Source: GCA-002282575 sp964519885 (GTDB lineage Bacteria; Pseudomonadota; Gammaproteobacteria; Thiomicrospirales; Thiomicrospiraceae). From it: a stretch of DNA of 64,000 nucleotides. This document shows, in pieces, positions 24,565-33,712 of this stretch. The position numbers and the translations under genes were made by a program. The notes below the pieces were generated by a model that was not told the DNA's origin, searched no databases, and saw only the letters and a program-made list of their open reading frames with translations. The DNA lies in contig CAZFLX010000011.1 of NCBI GenBank assembly GCA_964519885.1, forward strand, positions 1-64,000, in the 5' to 3' direction. Position 1 is the first letter of the stretch. Each line of letters starts with the position of its first letter.

Positions 24565-24789
24565 TTAATAGAAGTAAGGAGGCGTTTCTTCGTCGCTCAT
24601 GATCACTTCGGGTTTAATTTGGTGCGCTGCTAACTCACGCAGAGCAACCACGGTTGGTTTGTCGTTTTCCCATTCAACCGTTGCCGAACCACCACGTACT
24701 AACTGACGCGCGCGTTTTGCACCCACCAATACTAATTCAAAACGATTTTCTACCTGATCTAGGCAGTCTTCTACGGTTACGCGAGCCAT
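24565..24789 (-). CDS. rpoZ: RNA polymerase omega subunit
   Basis: Start taken at 24789 (MARVTVEDCLDQVENRF), with AGGAG upstream on the minus strand; the frame runs 17 codons further up but those are not part of the family. 74 residues. The conserved core NRFELVLVGAKRARQLVRGG and the KPTVVALRELA helix are clear. Omega helps assemble RNA polymerase and forms part of a ppGpp site, matching its coupling to spoT. The usual upstream neighbour gmk is separated here by a chemoreceptor gene on the other strand. Confidence 0.96.
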   Translation of the reverse strand: MARVTVEDCLDQVENRFELVLVGAKRARQLVRGGSATVEWENDKPTVVALRELAAHQIKPEVIMSDEETPPYFY

Positions 24790-25101
24790 GTTTTGCCACA
24801 CTCCTAAAATTTGACCTTTTATTTTAACTGAAAACCCCATTGATTGCTATAACGAAAGTGGTTCTTTTGGATGTGCTTGTTGGTAAGGTAGATGAGCTTT
24901 GGTTAGAAACCCTGAGTGAAGGCGGGATTAATCATTATAATTTGAGGGGACATTTTGGATTTGAATTTCGTAATCGGGTATACTTAGTAAAAAAGCCGTT
25001 TATGTGATGAATGACGGCATGATAAAGCTTGAAGCGGTTGATTTCGGCTGACTGGTGGTTTGTTTACTTTTATCAGATTCAATGAAATAAGGGGTTAATC
25101 T
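24790..25101. other. Intergenic region between rpoZ and the chemoreceptor gene
   Basis: 312 bases. It must hold the rpoZ-spoT promoter (minus) and that of the receptor (plus). A 55-codon plus frame with a TTG start runs 24840-25007 (LDVLVGKVDELWLETLSEGG in part) without ribosome site or recognisable family; I do not call it a gene. AAGGGG lies just before the receptor start. No sigma-28 promoter could be fitted. Confidence 0.4.
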
Positions 25102-27531
25102 ATGCAAAGCATTGCATCACGGTTGTTGTTGTGGATAGGTGCGGTTGCCGTTATTTTATTTATTGTCGCTTTCGTGGTGGTTGATCAGGTTAAGCGAAAC
25201 TTGGCAGAAGATGCAATTAAAGAGTTTCGTGTCGCTGGTCAACAATTTTATGCCACCCGCTTGAATGAAAAATTGAGTTCAGGCACGGCTTCTGCTGTTG
25301 CTTTAGCTAACTCGCCGCAAATGCGCTACTTAATTGCCAATCAAGATCATGAGCAGTTGGCCACGGTGCTGTCAGGAATTTCGAAAACCTTTGCGCAAGC
25401 CACCGATTACAAAAACATTCAATTTTTACTGCTAAATGGACAAGGGCAGTTCCTCTATCGCTCTTATGTAAAAGAGCCTGATTCTGGGCGTGGTAAAGAT
25501 GCCACCTATCGGGCCGGTGTTAAAGAGGTGTTGTCGGGGGCTAAGCCTGCCCATTCAGGCATTGATTTGTCTAGTGGTGGATTGGTGTTGTCGAGCATGG
25601 TACCGGTAGATTACGAGGGTCAACGAGTGGGTGTGTTTGAATTTCGTTCTGGCTTTGGTTCTATCAATGACGATATGATCAAACAGAATTTATTCCACAT
25701 TGCGTTGCTCAACGCTAAAGCCTTAGAAACTTATAAAAAAGGTAAAGAAAATAAGGCTTTTGGGAGTTATGTGATTGCACACAATAACCATTTTCGCGAG
25801 CCAGTTCAGCAGTGGTACGCCAACCTAGATGTCGATGCGGTGATTGCCGCGGCGCAGGACGGTGTCTGGCAAGATGGTCAGCGAGTGGTGAGTGTCGAAG
25901 CCATTAACAATGCCGCCGGAGACTTAATTGGTTACCATTTAATCGGCTTTGATAAATCTGTTTTAGCGGATCGATTGGAAGAATTAGACAATATTGTTTG
26001 GTTGTTTGACGGCATTATCGTGTTGCTGGTAGTGGGTATCATGTGGGTTGTGGTTTGGGGGGTTCGCCGCCAAGTGACGCGACCACTTGCTGAGATGCAA
26101 AAACAATTGGCTTCCGTTGCTCGTGATGGACAATTTTCCCGTCAATTACCCGTCAAAGCGGGCGATGAAATTGGACAGATGACTACGGCGGTGAATCAGT
26201 TGTTGTCGAATTTATCAACTTCACTTTCTGGTGTTAATGGGGTGTTGAAACAGGTTGCTCAGGGTGATTTTAGACAAAGAATTACCGATGATTTGCCCGG
26301 AGATTTGGGTGTGTTGAAACACAACTTAAATAACGCAGTTGAGACATTACAAAATAATATGAAGGGTCTTTCGGTTGCGATGACCGCCTTAACTGAAGGT
26401 AGGTTCAATCATCGTATGCCATCGGATGTTGAACCCAAAATGCGACAACAGGTTGATGGTGCCTTAGCCGTGCTGAGCGATATCGTGAAACAAATTAGTG
26501 ATAGCATGAGTGCGGTTGCGGCAGGTGATTTTAGCAAAGAGCTGAGTGTCGAAGTTCAGGGTGAATGGGTGGCGCTGAAAGAGAGTGTAAATGGTTCGGT
26601 TAAAGCTTTGCGAGCCAGCATGGACGAGTTGGCTACAGCTTCGTCTGCTATGGCGCAAGGTGATTTACGTGTGCACATTCGAGGCGATTATGCGGGAGAT
26701 TTGGGTCGCATTGCCCAAGCGTTTAATCACGGTATTCATAGTTTGCAAGAAAGTATGTTGGGTATTGCTCGTGCATCGGCGGTGGTGTCGAATGCGGCAA
26801 CTGAAGTGGCGAATGGTAATAACGATTTGTCGAATCGCACGCAAACACAGGCCTTGTCGTTAGAAAAAACCGCCAGTGCCATGACTGAAATGACGCAAGC
26901 GATTGTGCAAACGGCGGATAATGCTGAACAGGCTCGTTTATTGGCAAATAATACGCAGCAAGCTGCAACAGAAGGCGTCGCCTTGATGGATCAGACGGTT
27001 GAAGCCATGCGTGAAATTGGTGAAGCGAATCAGCAAATAACCGCTATTGTTTCTTTAATTGATTCCATTGCCTTCCAAACCAACTTATTGGCACTGAATG
27101 CGGCAGTCGAAGCAGCGCGGGCTGGTGAACATGGGCGTGGTTTTGCCGTGGTGGCGAGTGAAGTGCGTGCGCTAGCGGGTAAGTCGGCGGATGCTGCGAA
27201 GGATATTAAACTGTTGATTGATCGCACCATTGAGAAGGTGAATGCAGGAGATCAGTTGGTAGCGCAAACAGTTGATGCCTTTGCTGCTATTCAAACGCGC
27301 TTGGCAGAAACGGATGAAGCCATTGCCAGTATCGCCACGGCGATGCGCGAACAGCGTGCTGGTGTGTCTCAGGTGAATCAAGCGATTAGTGATATTGATC
27401 AGTCAACACAACAAAATGCGGCTTTGGTTGAGCAAACATCGGCAGCAGCTGAAACCATGCGAGATCAGGCGGATGAAGTGGCAACTCGTGTTGCTCAGTT
27501 TCAATTGAATGGTCAAAAGCTACTGAGTTAA
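25102..27531 (+). CDS. Methyl-accepting chemotaxis protein with poly-HAMP region
   Basis: 809 residues. A membrane helix (about 9-29), a ~270-residue periplasmic double-Cache-like sensor (QFLLLNGQGQFLYRSYVKEP, GLVLSSMVPVDYEGQRVGVF), a second helix (about 299-320), then an unusually long stretch of repeated HAMP-like units recognisable by the endings ASVARDGQFS, KQVAQGDFRQRI, TALTEGRFNHRM, SAVAAGDFSKEL and SAMAQGDLRVHI (about 335-555). The C-terminal signalling hairpin tip is intact (IAFQTNLLALNAAVEAARAG, then GRGFAVVASEVRALAGKSA). No CheR-docking pentapeptide is visible at the C-terminus. AAGGGG lies 7 bases before ATG and a terminator follows. Ligand unknown. Confidence 0.95.
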   Translation: MQSIASRLLLWIGAVAVILFIVAFVVVDQVKRNLAEDAIKEFRVAGQQFYATRLNEKLSSGTASAVALANSPQMRYLIANQDHEQLATVLSGISKTFAQATDYKNIQFLLLNGQGQFLYRSYVKEPDSGRGKDATYRAGVKEVLSGAKPAHSGIDLSSGGLVLSSMVPVDYEGQRVGVFEFRSGFGSINDDMIKQNLFHIALLNAKALETYKKGKENKAFGSYVIAHNNHFREPVQQWYANLDVDAVIAAAQDGVWQDGQRVVSVEAINNAAGDLIGYHLIGFDKSVLADRLEELDNIVWLFDGIIVLLVVGIMWVVVWGVRRQVTRPLAEMQKQLASVARDGQFSRQLPVKAGDEIGQMTTAVNQLLSNLSTSLSGVNGVLKQVAQGDFRQRITDDLPGDLGVLKHNLNNAVETLQNNMKGLSVAMTALTEGRFNHRMPSDVEPKMRQQVDGALAVLSDIVKQISDSMSAVAAGDFSKELSVEVQGEWVALKESVNGSVKALRASMDELATASSAMAQGDLRVHIRGDYAGDLGRIAQAFNHGIHSLQESMLGIARASAVVSNAATEVANGNNDLSNRTQTQALSLEKTASAMTEMTQAIVQTADNAEQARLLANNTQQAATEGVALMDQTVEAMREIGEANQQITAIVSLIDSIAFQTNLLALNAAVEAARAGEHGRGFAVVASEVRALAGKSADAAKDIKLLIDRTIEKVNAGDQLVAQTVDAFAAIQTRLAETDEAIASIATAMREQRAGVSQVNQAISDIDQSTQQNAALVEQTSAAAETMRDQADEVATRVAQFQLNGQKLLS

Positions 27532-27551
27532 GTTTTGTCTGCTGGATAGGT

Positions 27552-27582
27552 AAAAAAGGACGGCAGTGGCCGTCCTTTTTTT
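27552..27582. terminator. Bidirectional terminator between receptor gene and gmk
   Basis: AAAAAAGGACGG-CAGTGG-CCGTCCTTTTTTT, a strong GC stem flanked by A- and T-tracts between convergent genes. Confidence 0.92.
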
Positions 27583-27610
27583 GTTCATCTTTTGCGTCTC
27601 TTTTGTGTCG

Positions 27611-28222
27611 TTAACGGGTTAAATCGGCCAGTAATTCCTGGTGGGTAGCTGCTTGTCTATGCAAGCGCAAACGCTGAGCACGGAAAATGGTGGTGAGTTC
27701 AGCCAAAGCCAAGTCGAAAGCGTCATTGACGACTAAATAATCAAACTCGCTGTAATGACGCATCTCATTCACCGCATCGCTCATACGACGATTAATCACC
27801 GCTTCACTGTCTTGACCACGCCCCGTTAAACGAATGCGTAATTCTTTAATCGAAGGCGGGACAATGAAAATACTGATGACATCGGGACGCAAACGACGAA
27901 TTTGTTGTGCGCCTTGCCAGTCGATTTCTAAGATCACGTCTAAGCCAGCATTCAGTTGGGCTTCGACTGCCTGTTGTGAGGTGCCATAGTAGTTATCAAA
28001 AACCTGAGCATGTTCTAAGAAGTCACCTGCGCTAATGCGTTGTTCAAACTCGACTTTGTCGACAAAATGATAGTTGACGCCATCTTGTTCGCCTGGGCGT
28101 GCTACGCGTGTGGTATGAGAAACACTGACTCTGACTTTGGGTTCTTGACGGAGTAGTGCGGCGACTAATGACGTTTTGCCTGCCCCTGAAGGCGCTGAAA
28201 TGACGTATAACTGACCACGCAT
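27611..28222 (-). CDS. gmk: Guanylate kinase
   Basis: 203 residues, standard length. P-loop ISAPSGAGKTSLVAALL (about 8-24), then SVSHTTRVARPGEQDGVNYH, the GMP-binding region, and DVILEIDWQGAQQIRR. It phosphorylates GMP to GDP. The gene is on the minus strand, divergent from aroK, and separated from rpoZ-spoT by the chemoreceptor gene and its terminator. Confidence 0.97.
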   Translation of the reverse strand: MRGQLYVISAPSGAGKTSLVAALLRQEPKVRVSVSHTTRVARPGEQDGVNYHFVDKVEFEQRISAGDFLEHAQVFDNYYGTSQQAVEAQLNAGLDVILEIDWQGAQQIRRLRPDVISIFIVPPSIKELRIRLTGRGQDSEAVINRRMSDAVNEMRHYSEFDYLVVNDAFDLALAELTTIFRAQRLRLHRQAATHQELLADLTR

Positions 28223-28284
28223 GTTTTGTTCCTTTTATGCGAGTTATCAAGCGAGATAAAAGAGAATAGGATACAATATTATGC

Positions 28285-28836
28285 ATGAATAAGAAACGTA
28301 ACATTATTTTAGTTGGCCCGATGGGCGCTGGAAAATCATCGGTGGGTAAGCGTTTGGCGCAGGTGCTCGACTTGCCTTTTATGGATACCGATCATGAAAT
28401 CGAAGCACGGTTGAAAGTGAGCATCAGCACCATTTTTGATGTCGAAGGTGAGGCTGGGTTTCGTCAGCGTGAAGCGCAGGTGATTGCCGATTTAGTCGAG
28501 CACGGAAGTCGTAAGGTGTTAGCTACGGGTGGTGGTGCGGTGATTCTGCCAGAGAATCGGGTTGAGCTAAAGGCTTACGGCACAGTGGTGTATTTATCTT
28601 CGTCGGTGAAGCAGTTGGTCGAACGCACCCGTCACGATACGGCGCGTCCGTTATTGCAAAATGCTGACCCAGAGAAGGTTTTGTCTGAACTGATGAAAAT
28701 ACGCGAGCCTTTCTACCGTGAAGTGGCGGATATTGTGTTGCATACTGAACGTAAATCGATTAATCGTGTGGTACAAGAAATTTTGAGTGCCTTAGCCCAG
28801 CGTGGCTGGCCAGAAGCAAAGGGAGTGAGAGTCTAA
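28285..28836 (+). CDS. aroK: Shikimate kinase
   Basis: 183 residues. Walker A LVGPMGAGKSSVGKRLAQ (about 9-26), the shikimate-binding FMDTDHEIEAR and ATGGGAVI, and the LID arginines near RTRHDTARPLL. It makes shikimate 3-phosphate in the pathway to chorismate. It overlaps aroB by one base (TAATG), the usual aroK-aroB pair. Confidence 0.96.
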   Translation: MNKKRNIILVGPMGAGKSSVGKRLAQVLDLPFMDTDHEIEARLKVSISTIFDVEGEAGFRQREAQVIADLVEHGSRKVLATGGGAVILPENRVELKAYGTVVYLSSSVKQLVERTRHDTARPLLQNADPEKVLSELMKIREPFYREVADIVLHTERKSINRVVQEILSALAQRGWPEAKGVRV

Positions 28837-29951
28837 TGTCATCGTCGATGCAAACCTTGAAAGTCGAGTTGGGCGCTCGTTCTTATCCCATTCATATTGG
28901 TGAAGGCTTGTTGTCTCGTCCCGACTTAGTCTTGCCGCACGTGCCTGCAAAACAGGTAATGATTGTGTCGAACACCACCGTTGCGCCTTTGTACATGGAG
29001 CAGGCCAAGGCGTTGTTTGCCGGTACGGGCAAAACGGTGGCGACCTGCGTGTTAGATGATGGCGAAGAATACAAACACCTGGTTGAGTTGAATAAAATTT
29101 TCACCGCACTGTTAGAAAATCGCTTTGACCGCAAGTGTATGTTGGTCGCGTTGGGTGGTGGTGTTATTGGCGATATGGTTGGTTTTGCCGCCGCTATTTA
29201 TCAGCGTGGTGTCGATTTCATTCAAATTCCCACCACTTTGCTGTCGCAAGTTGACTCTTCGGTGGGAGGGAAAACGGGCGTCAATCATGAGTTGGGTAAA
29301 AACATGATTGGTGCTTTCCATCAGCCAAAAGTGGTGTTGATCGACACCCTCACGCTCAACACCCTACCAGACAGAGAGTTGTCGGCTGGGGTGGCGGAAA
29401 TCATTAAATATGGTTTGTTGTGCGATGCCACTTTGTTTGCTTGGTTAGAAGCGAATATGGAAGCCTTGCTGGCACGTGAGCCAGCGGCTCTAGCCTATGC
29501 CATTGCACGTTCTTGTCAAGACAAGGCCGATATTGTCGCTGCTGATGAAAAAGAAGCCGATGTGCGTGCGTTACTGAATTTAGGTCACACCTTTGGTCAT
29601 GCTATCGAAACGGGCATGGGTTATGGCGAATGGTTGCATGGCGAAGCGGTCGGTGCGGGCATGATGATGGCGGGCTATATGAGCAAGCTGATTGGCAATA
29701 TTAACGATGCCGATTTAGATCGCATGGCAGACTTAATCAGTCGTGCGCGTTTACCTTTATATCCGCCACCCCAAATTAAGCCAGCGCAGTTCTTAGATAT
29801 GATGTCGGTGGATAAAAAAGCCGACGCAGGGCATATTCGCTTGGTGTTGCTCAAAGCATTGGGCACGGCTTACCTGACGGGTGACTATGATGCCAGTGCG
29901 TTAGATCGTACCTTAGCAGAGTGGAATGCTTATGCGGGTGAGCAAGACTGA
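28836..29951 (+). CDS. aroB: 3-dehydroquinate synthase
   Basis: 371 residues. NAD-binding and catalytic landmarks are clear: DDGEEYKHL, ALGGGVIGDMVGFAAAIYQR, QIPTTLLSQVDSSVGGKTG, and the zinc ligands in NLGHTFGHAIE and WLHGEAVGAGMMMA. It cyclises DAHP to 3-dehydroquinate. Translationally linked to aroK. Confidence 0.97.
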   Translation: MSSSMQTLKVELGARSYPIHIGEGLLSRPDLVLPHVPAKQVMIVSNTTVAPLYMEQAKALFAGTGKTVATCVLDDGEEYKHLVELNKIFTALLENRFDRKCMLVALGGGVIGDMVGFAAAIYQRGVDFIQIPTTLLSQVDSSVGGKTGVNHELGKNMIGAFHQPKVVLIDTLTLNTLPDRELSAGVAEIIKYGLLCDATLFAWLEANMEALLAREPAALAYAIARSCQDKADIVAADEKEADVRALLNLGHTFGHAIETGMGYGEWLHGEAVGAGMMMAGYMSKLIGNINDADLDRMADLISRARLPLYPPPQIKPAQFLDMMSVDKKADAGHIRLVLLKALGTAYLTGDYDASALDRTLAEWNAYAGEQD

Positions 29952-29953
29952 AT

Positions 29954-30568
29954 ATGAATAACTCGCTTGCCCAAAAAACAGCGCATTTGAAATGGTTAAA
30001 AACCTTACGTGCTTCTGCTCGGTCGTTAGTTGAAGAAGCGCCAAAACCCTGTGATTGTCAGCAGTGGTTAAAGCAGCAAGCAAAAAAACAAGCCGTACAT
30101 AAACCGCGTGCTGCAGAATCTAAGCCTGCTGAATTAATTTTACTGGCTTCGGCTGCACCCAAAGCCCAGAGAAACAGTGATTACAACCGACGTTTTGAAC
30201 AGGGGACAGCGGGTTGGTATCACATTCCTGCCAGTTCATTACAGAGTTATGCCGACGAACAACTGCAAGCTGTTGCCTACCTTGCGATCGGCATTACGCA
30301 AACGGGTGTTGCCGAGCGCAACGCAACCCATTTGTATGCCGTGACCTCGGTACAACAGCTACCGAGACACATGTTAACGGTAGAACAGTCGGGACGCTTG
30401 GTTGCCAGTGATGAGCCTTACTGGTTATTCGAATTGTCTCATTCGGTGGTGTTAGCACAGCCTATTACTCATTATCCAACCCATTTTTCGGCTAAGTTGT
30501 CGCTGGCTGAACAGTTACTGACGGAACATCAGTTTGATCGCCTTCGCGATATTAACACCGTCGATTAA
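29954..30568 (+). CDS. Conserved-looking protein of unknown function downstream of aroB
   Basis: 204 residues beginning two bases after the aroB stop, so probably the third gene of the aroKB operon. It has a basic N-terminal third (KKQAVHKPRAAESKP) with two cysteines (CDCQ) and a C-terminal part with mixed alpha/beta composition (GWYHIPASSLQSYADEQLQA, YLAIGITQTGV, SDEPYWLFELSHS). No signal peptide or membrane helix is evident. I do not recognise a family. In many gammaproteobacteria the SPOR-domain gene damX occupies this position, but this protein lacks the SPOR signature and the membrane helix. Confidence 0.65.
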   Translation: MNNSLAQKTAHLKWLKTLRASARSLVEEAPKPCDCQQWLKQQAKKQAVHKPRAAESKPAELILLASAAPKAQRNSDYNRRFEQGTAGWYHIPASSLQSYADEQLQAVAYLAIGITQTGVAERNATHLYAVTSVQQLPRHMLTVEQSGRLVASDEPYWLFELSHSVVLAQPITHYPTHFSAKLSLAEQLLTEHQFDRLRDINTVD

Positions 30569-30611
30569 GTTGCTCTTTTCCTTGCATAGCAGTCCATTAA
30601 CACATGGCTTG

Positions 30612-30638
30612 CTGACGACTTGGGTCTGTCAGTTTTTT
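30612..30638 (+). terminator. Terminator of the aroKB operon
   Basis: CTGAC-GAC-TTGG-GTC-T-GTCAG followed by TTTTTT; modest stem but a perfect T-tract, 44 bases after the last stop. Confidence 0.7.
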
Positions 30639-30717
30639 AAGGGCAACAATTAATTATTTTTATTGTGATCCATCAACGATTTAATGAATAATTGCGTATA
30701 ATCGACTTATATTCTTC

Positions 30718-32670
30718 ATGGTTACGCTGGATGGTTCACAGATGATGGTGCAAAAACTCAGTTTGCGTTTTAAAATCATGTTGCCGATGATGTTGGTAAT
30801 CGGCTTAATCTCGTTTCTACTTACTTTTTCTAATTGGCAATCAATGAGTCAATTGATTGCGCATAATGAACAAGCCGAGCTTAAAATTCACCTGCAAGCT
30901 TTAGAAAATGCCATTGTCAGTGAAAGCCGTTTAGCAGAGAGTATGAGCAGTTTGGTCGCCAATATGCCGCAGGTACAGCAGAAGTTTGCTGCGGGCGATC
31001 GTTCTGCGCTTGCTGGTATGTTTGTGCCCGCATTCAGTAGCCTAAAACAAAAATATGGTGTTGATCAATTTCAGTTCCATACGCCACCAGCCGTTTCTTT
31101 TTTACGCGTTCATAAACCCGAAGTTTTTGGCGATGATTTATCGAGCTTTCGATTTTCAGTCGTTGATACCAATCAATCCAAACGTCCACTTAGAGGGCTT
31201 GAAAGTGGCGTTGCGGGTTTGGGTATTCGTGGCATAGTGCCGGTTTTTCACCAGCAGCAACCCATCGGTTCTGTCGAATTTGGTATGAATTTCGGCCAAT
31301 CGTTTTTTGATCAGTTTAAAGCCCATAATCAAGTCGATGTGGCTATGTATCTTTATACCGATTCCACGTTCAAGACGGTGGCTTCAACGCTGACCGATCG
31401 TCGTCCACTGTTCCCAGAGTCACAGCTCAGACAGGCGTTTCAGGGCGAATCTCAGTTGGCGCAAATGAGCATAAATGGGGTGGCGCATTCGGTGATTGCG
31501 CATCCTGTGAAAGACTATTCGGGTAAGGCCATTGGAGTGGTCGAAATTGCCATGAATAATGAACATAACATTGCTGTGTTAATGCAAGAGCGTGATAAAG
31601 CGATTTGGTTTACGCTGTTGGTACTGCTGTTCGCGGCGGGCTTATCCTGGTTGATTGTGCGTTATATTCTTAATCGGTTAGAAAAAGCCGTTGGTAATGT
31701 CAAACAAATTGCCAATGGCGATTTAACACACGCCATACCCGTCTCTGGTAATGATGAATTGGCACATTTGGCGACTGCCATTAACGACATGCGCAATCAG
31801 TTGCATCGCATGGTGCAAGAAGTGTCAGAAAATACCCGTGCGGTTGACACCTGTGCGCATGAAATTAACGAAGCTATTGAAGGGCAAGCGGCAACGGCGT
31901 CGCAAATGTCTTCATCTGTGGCAGAAATTACTTCTACCATGGAAGAGTTGTCAGCCTCTTCAACACAAATTGCTGAGCATTCGGGTTTGGTGGTTGATGT
32001 GGCCAATCAAGCCATGAGTAACTCTTACAAGGGTTCTGAGGCGATGCAAACGGTGTTGTCACGTATGGAAGACATACGTAATGATAACCAAGCCAGTTTG
32101 CAGGAAATCATCGAATTGGGTAACAAGTCGAAGCAAATCAGTAAAGTCATGTCGCTGATCACCAATTTAGCGGATCAAACCAAGCTGATTGCTTTTAATG
32201 CCGCTTTAGAAGCTTCCAGTGCGGGTGAAGCGGGTAAACGTTTTTCGGTGGTGGCTGCTGAGATTCGTCGTTTAGCTGATAGTGTGACCGATTCAACGGG
32301 TGAAATTGAAAGCAAAATTAACGAAATTCAGGATGCTATCAGTCGGTTGGTGATTAATTCCGAAAAAGGGGCTAACAGCATTTTAGCGGGCACTGCAGCG
32401 AGTAATGTGACTGCGGAACGTTTCAATGAAATTGTGAGTGCCGTTAACCAAACCAGTACCGCAGCGCAACAAATTTCACTGTCTACTCAACAGCAAAAAG
32501 TAGCCAGTAACCAAGTGGTGGTGGCCTTGCGTGAAATTGTTACCGCCAGTTCACATACCGCTGGCTCGATCAATAAAATCGCCCAAATTAGTCAAGATAT
32601 GACGCAACTTTCCGAAACTTTGGCGCAATTGACGCATCAATTTAAGCTGGTGAGAAGCACTGAAGCATGA
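30718..32670 (+). CDS. Chemoreceptor (methyl-accepting protein) of a Wsp-like chemosensory cluster
   Basis: 650 residues from 30718; the ATG at 30742 is likelier, since TATAAT at 30697-30702 puts a transcript start near 30709. Helix one is at ~20-40 and helix two at ~294-317. Between them is a ~250-residue double-Cache-like sensor with LRVHKPEVFGDDLSSFRFSV and GLGIRGIVPVFHQQQPIGSV, sequences typical of a Cache-type ligand domain. A HAMP domain (ANGDLTHAIPVSGNDELAHL) and a signalling region with the tip DQTKLIAFNAALEASSAGEA and GKRFSVVAAEIRRLADS follow. That tip differs from flagellar receptors and resembles those of alternative chemosensory arrays. The stop overlaps the cheB start (ATGA). It should drive CheA in this operon; the signal is unknown. 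Confidence 0.92.
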   Translation: MVTLDGSQMMVQKLSLRFKIMLPMMLVIGLISFLLTFSNWQSMSQLIAHNEQAELKIHLQALENAIVSESRLAESMSSLVANMPQVQQKFAAGDRSALAGMFVPAFSSLKQKYGVDQFQFHTPPAVSFLRVHKPEVFGDDLSSFRFSVVDTNQSKRPLRGLESGVAGLGIRGIVPVFHQQQPIGSVEFGMNFGQSFFDQFKAHNQVDVAMYLYTDSTFKTVASTLTDRRPLFPESQLRQAFQGESQLAQMSINGVAHSVIAHPVKDYSGKAIGVVEIAMNNEHNIAVLMQERDKAIWFTLLVLLFAAGLSWLIVRYILNRLEKAVGNVKQIANGDLTHAIPVSGNDELAHLATAINDMRNQLHRMVQEVSENTRAVDTCAHEINEAIEGQAATASQMSSSVAEITSTMEELSASSTQIAEHSGLVVDVANQAMSNSYKGSEAMQTVLSRMEDIRNDNQASLQEIIELGNKSKQISKVMSLITNLADQTKLIAFNAALEASSAGEAGKRFSVVAAEIRRLADSVTDSTGEIESKINEIQDAISRLVINSEKGANSILAGTAASNVTAERFNEIVSAVNQTSTAAQQISLSTQQQKVASNQVVVALREIVTASSHTAGSINKIAQISQDMTQLSETLAQLTHQFKLVRSTEA

Positions 32671-33704
32671 AAAAAATCAGGGTACTGATTGCCGACGATA
32701 GCGCTTTATCTCGAGCTTTGTTGCGTGAGTATTTAGAACAAGACGATGACATAGAAGTGATTGCGGAAGCGCGCAATGGTGAGGAGGCGGTGGCTTTAGC
32801 CTTAGATTTAGCACCGCAAGTTATCACCATGGATGTGCACATGCCCAAAATGGACGGTTTGGCTGCCATTGATGCCATCATGACGCGTCGGGCGGTGCCG
32901 ATTTTGGTGGTAAGTGGCGTGGCTGATGCGAAGGTTGCTTATGATGCACTGTTGCGCGGTGCCTTAGATGTCATCAGTAAGCCGACAATTGATGCAGGCG
33001 ATGCCATTGAGTTGGTGACCAAGGTTAGGTTGTTGGCTGGCGTTTCGGTCTTTACACGCCGCGCCTTACGTGCCGATACATCTGAGAAAATCTCCATGCC
33101 GCCATCTCGTTTTGATTCGGCAGCGACGACAGCCTTACCTAGTTGGTCGCGCGTGTATGCCATAGCTTGTTCGACAGGAGGTCCACAGGCATTGGCTACG
33201 CTCTTGGCTGCCTTGCCAGCCAGTTTTCCTGCCCCCATTGTGGTGGCGCAACACATGGCGGCTGGTTTTTCTCAAGGTATGGTGGATTGGTTGGATAAAC
33301 TAACCCCTTTGCGGGTGTGTTTGGCTCAGTCGGGCGATGTATTACAAGCAGGGGTGGTCTATGTTTCTCCTTCAGAGCAACACTTATCCATTACGTCGGC
33401 AGGGCGCTTACTGCTGACACCACCCAGCACACGCGACATTTACCATCCCAGCTGCGATTGCTTGCTAAGCTCGGTGGCCAGCCAATTCGCACAACGGAGC
33501 GTCGGCATTATTCTGACCGGTATGGGGAAAGACGGGGTTCAAGGTATGCGTGATATTTATCAAAAGCAGGGAGTTACTTGGGCGCAAGATGAATCGAGTT
33601 CGGTTATTTTTGGCATGAATCGTTTGGCGATTGAAGCGGGCGTGATTCGTGAAGTATTACCTTTAACAGCCATGCCCGAACGCATGATGGCCTTGTTGGC
33701 GTGA
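32667..33704 (+). CDS. cheB: CheB methylesterase response regulator
   Basis: 345 residues: a receiver (VLIADDSALSRALLREYL, phospho-acceptor D56 in ITMDVHMPKMDG, K near VISKP) and the methylesterase domain with its catalytic Ser/His/Asp seen in ACSTGGPQALATLLAALP, VAQHMAAGFSQGMVDWL and GIILTGMGKDGVQGM. CheB removes methyl groups from receptors in response to CheA. It is the second gene of the cluster (WspF-like in role). Confidence 0.96.
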   Translation: MKKIRVLIADDSALSRALLREYLEQDDDIEVIAEARNGEEAVALALDLAPQVITMDVHMPKMDGLAAIDAIMTRRAVPILVVSGVADAKVAYDALLRGALDVISKPTIDAGDAIELVTKVRLLAGVSVFTRRALRADTSEKISMPPSRFDSAATTALPSWSRVYAIACSTGGPQALATLLAALPASFPAPIVVAQHMAAGFSQGMVDWLDKLTPLRVCLAQSGDVLQAGVVYVSPSEQHLSITSAGRLLLTPPSTRDIYHPSCDCLLSSVASQFAQRSVGIILTGMGKDGVQGMRDIYQKQGVTWAQDESSSVIFGMNRLAIEAGVIREVLPLTAMPERMMALLA

Positions 33705-33712
33705 GTTAAGTC

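Noticed and set aside
25023..25053. Sigma-28 (FliA) promoter before the chemoreceptor
   Set aside because: TAAAGCTT is present but nothing close to GCCGATAA follows at the right distance.
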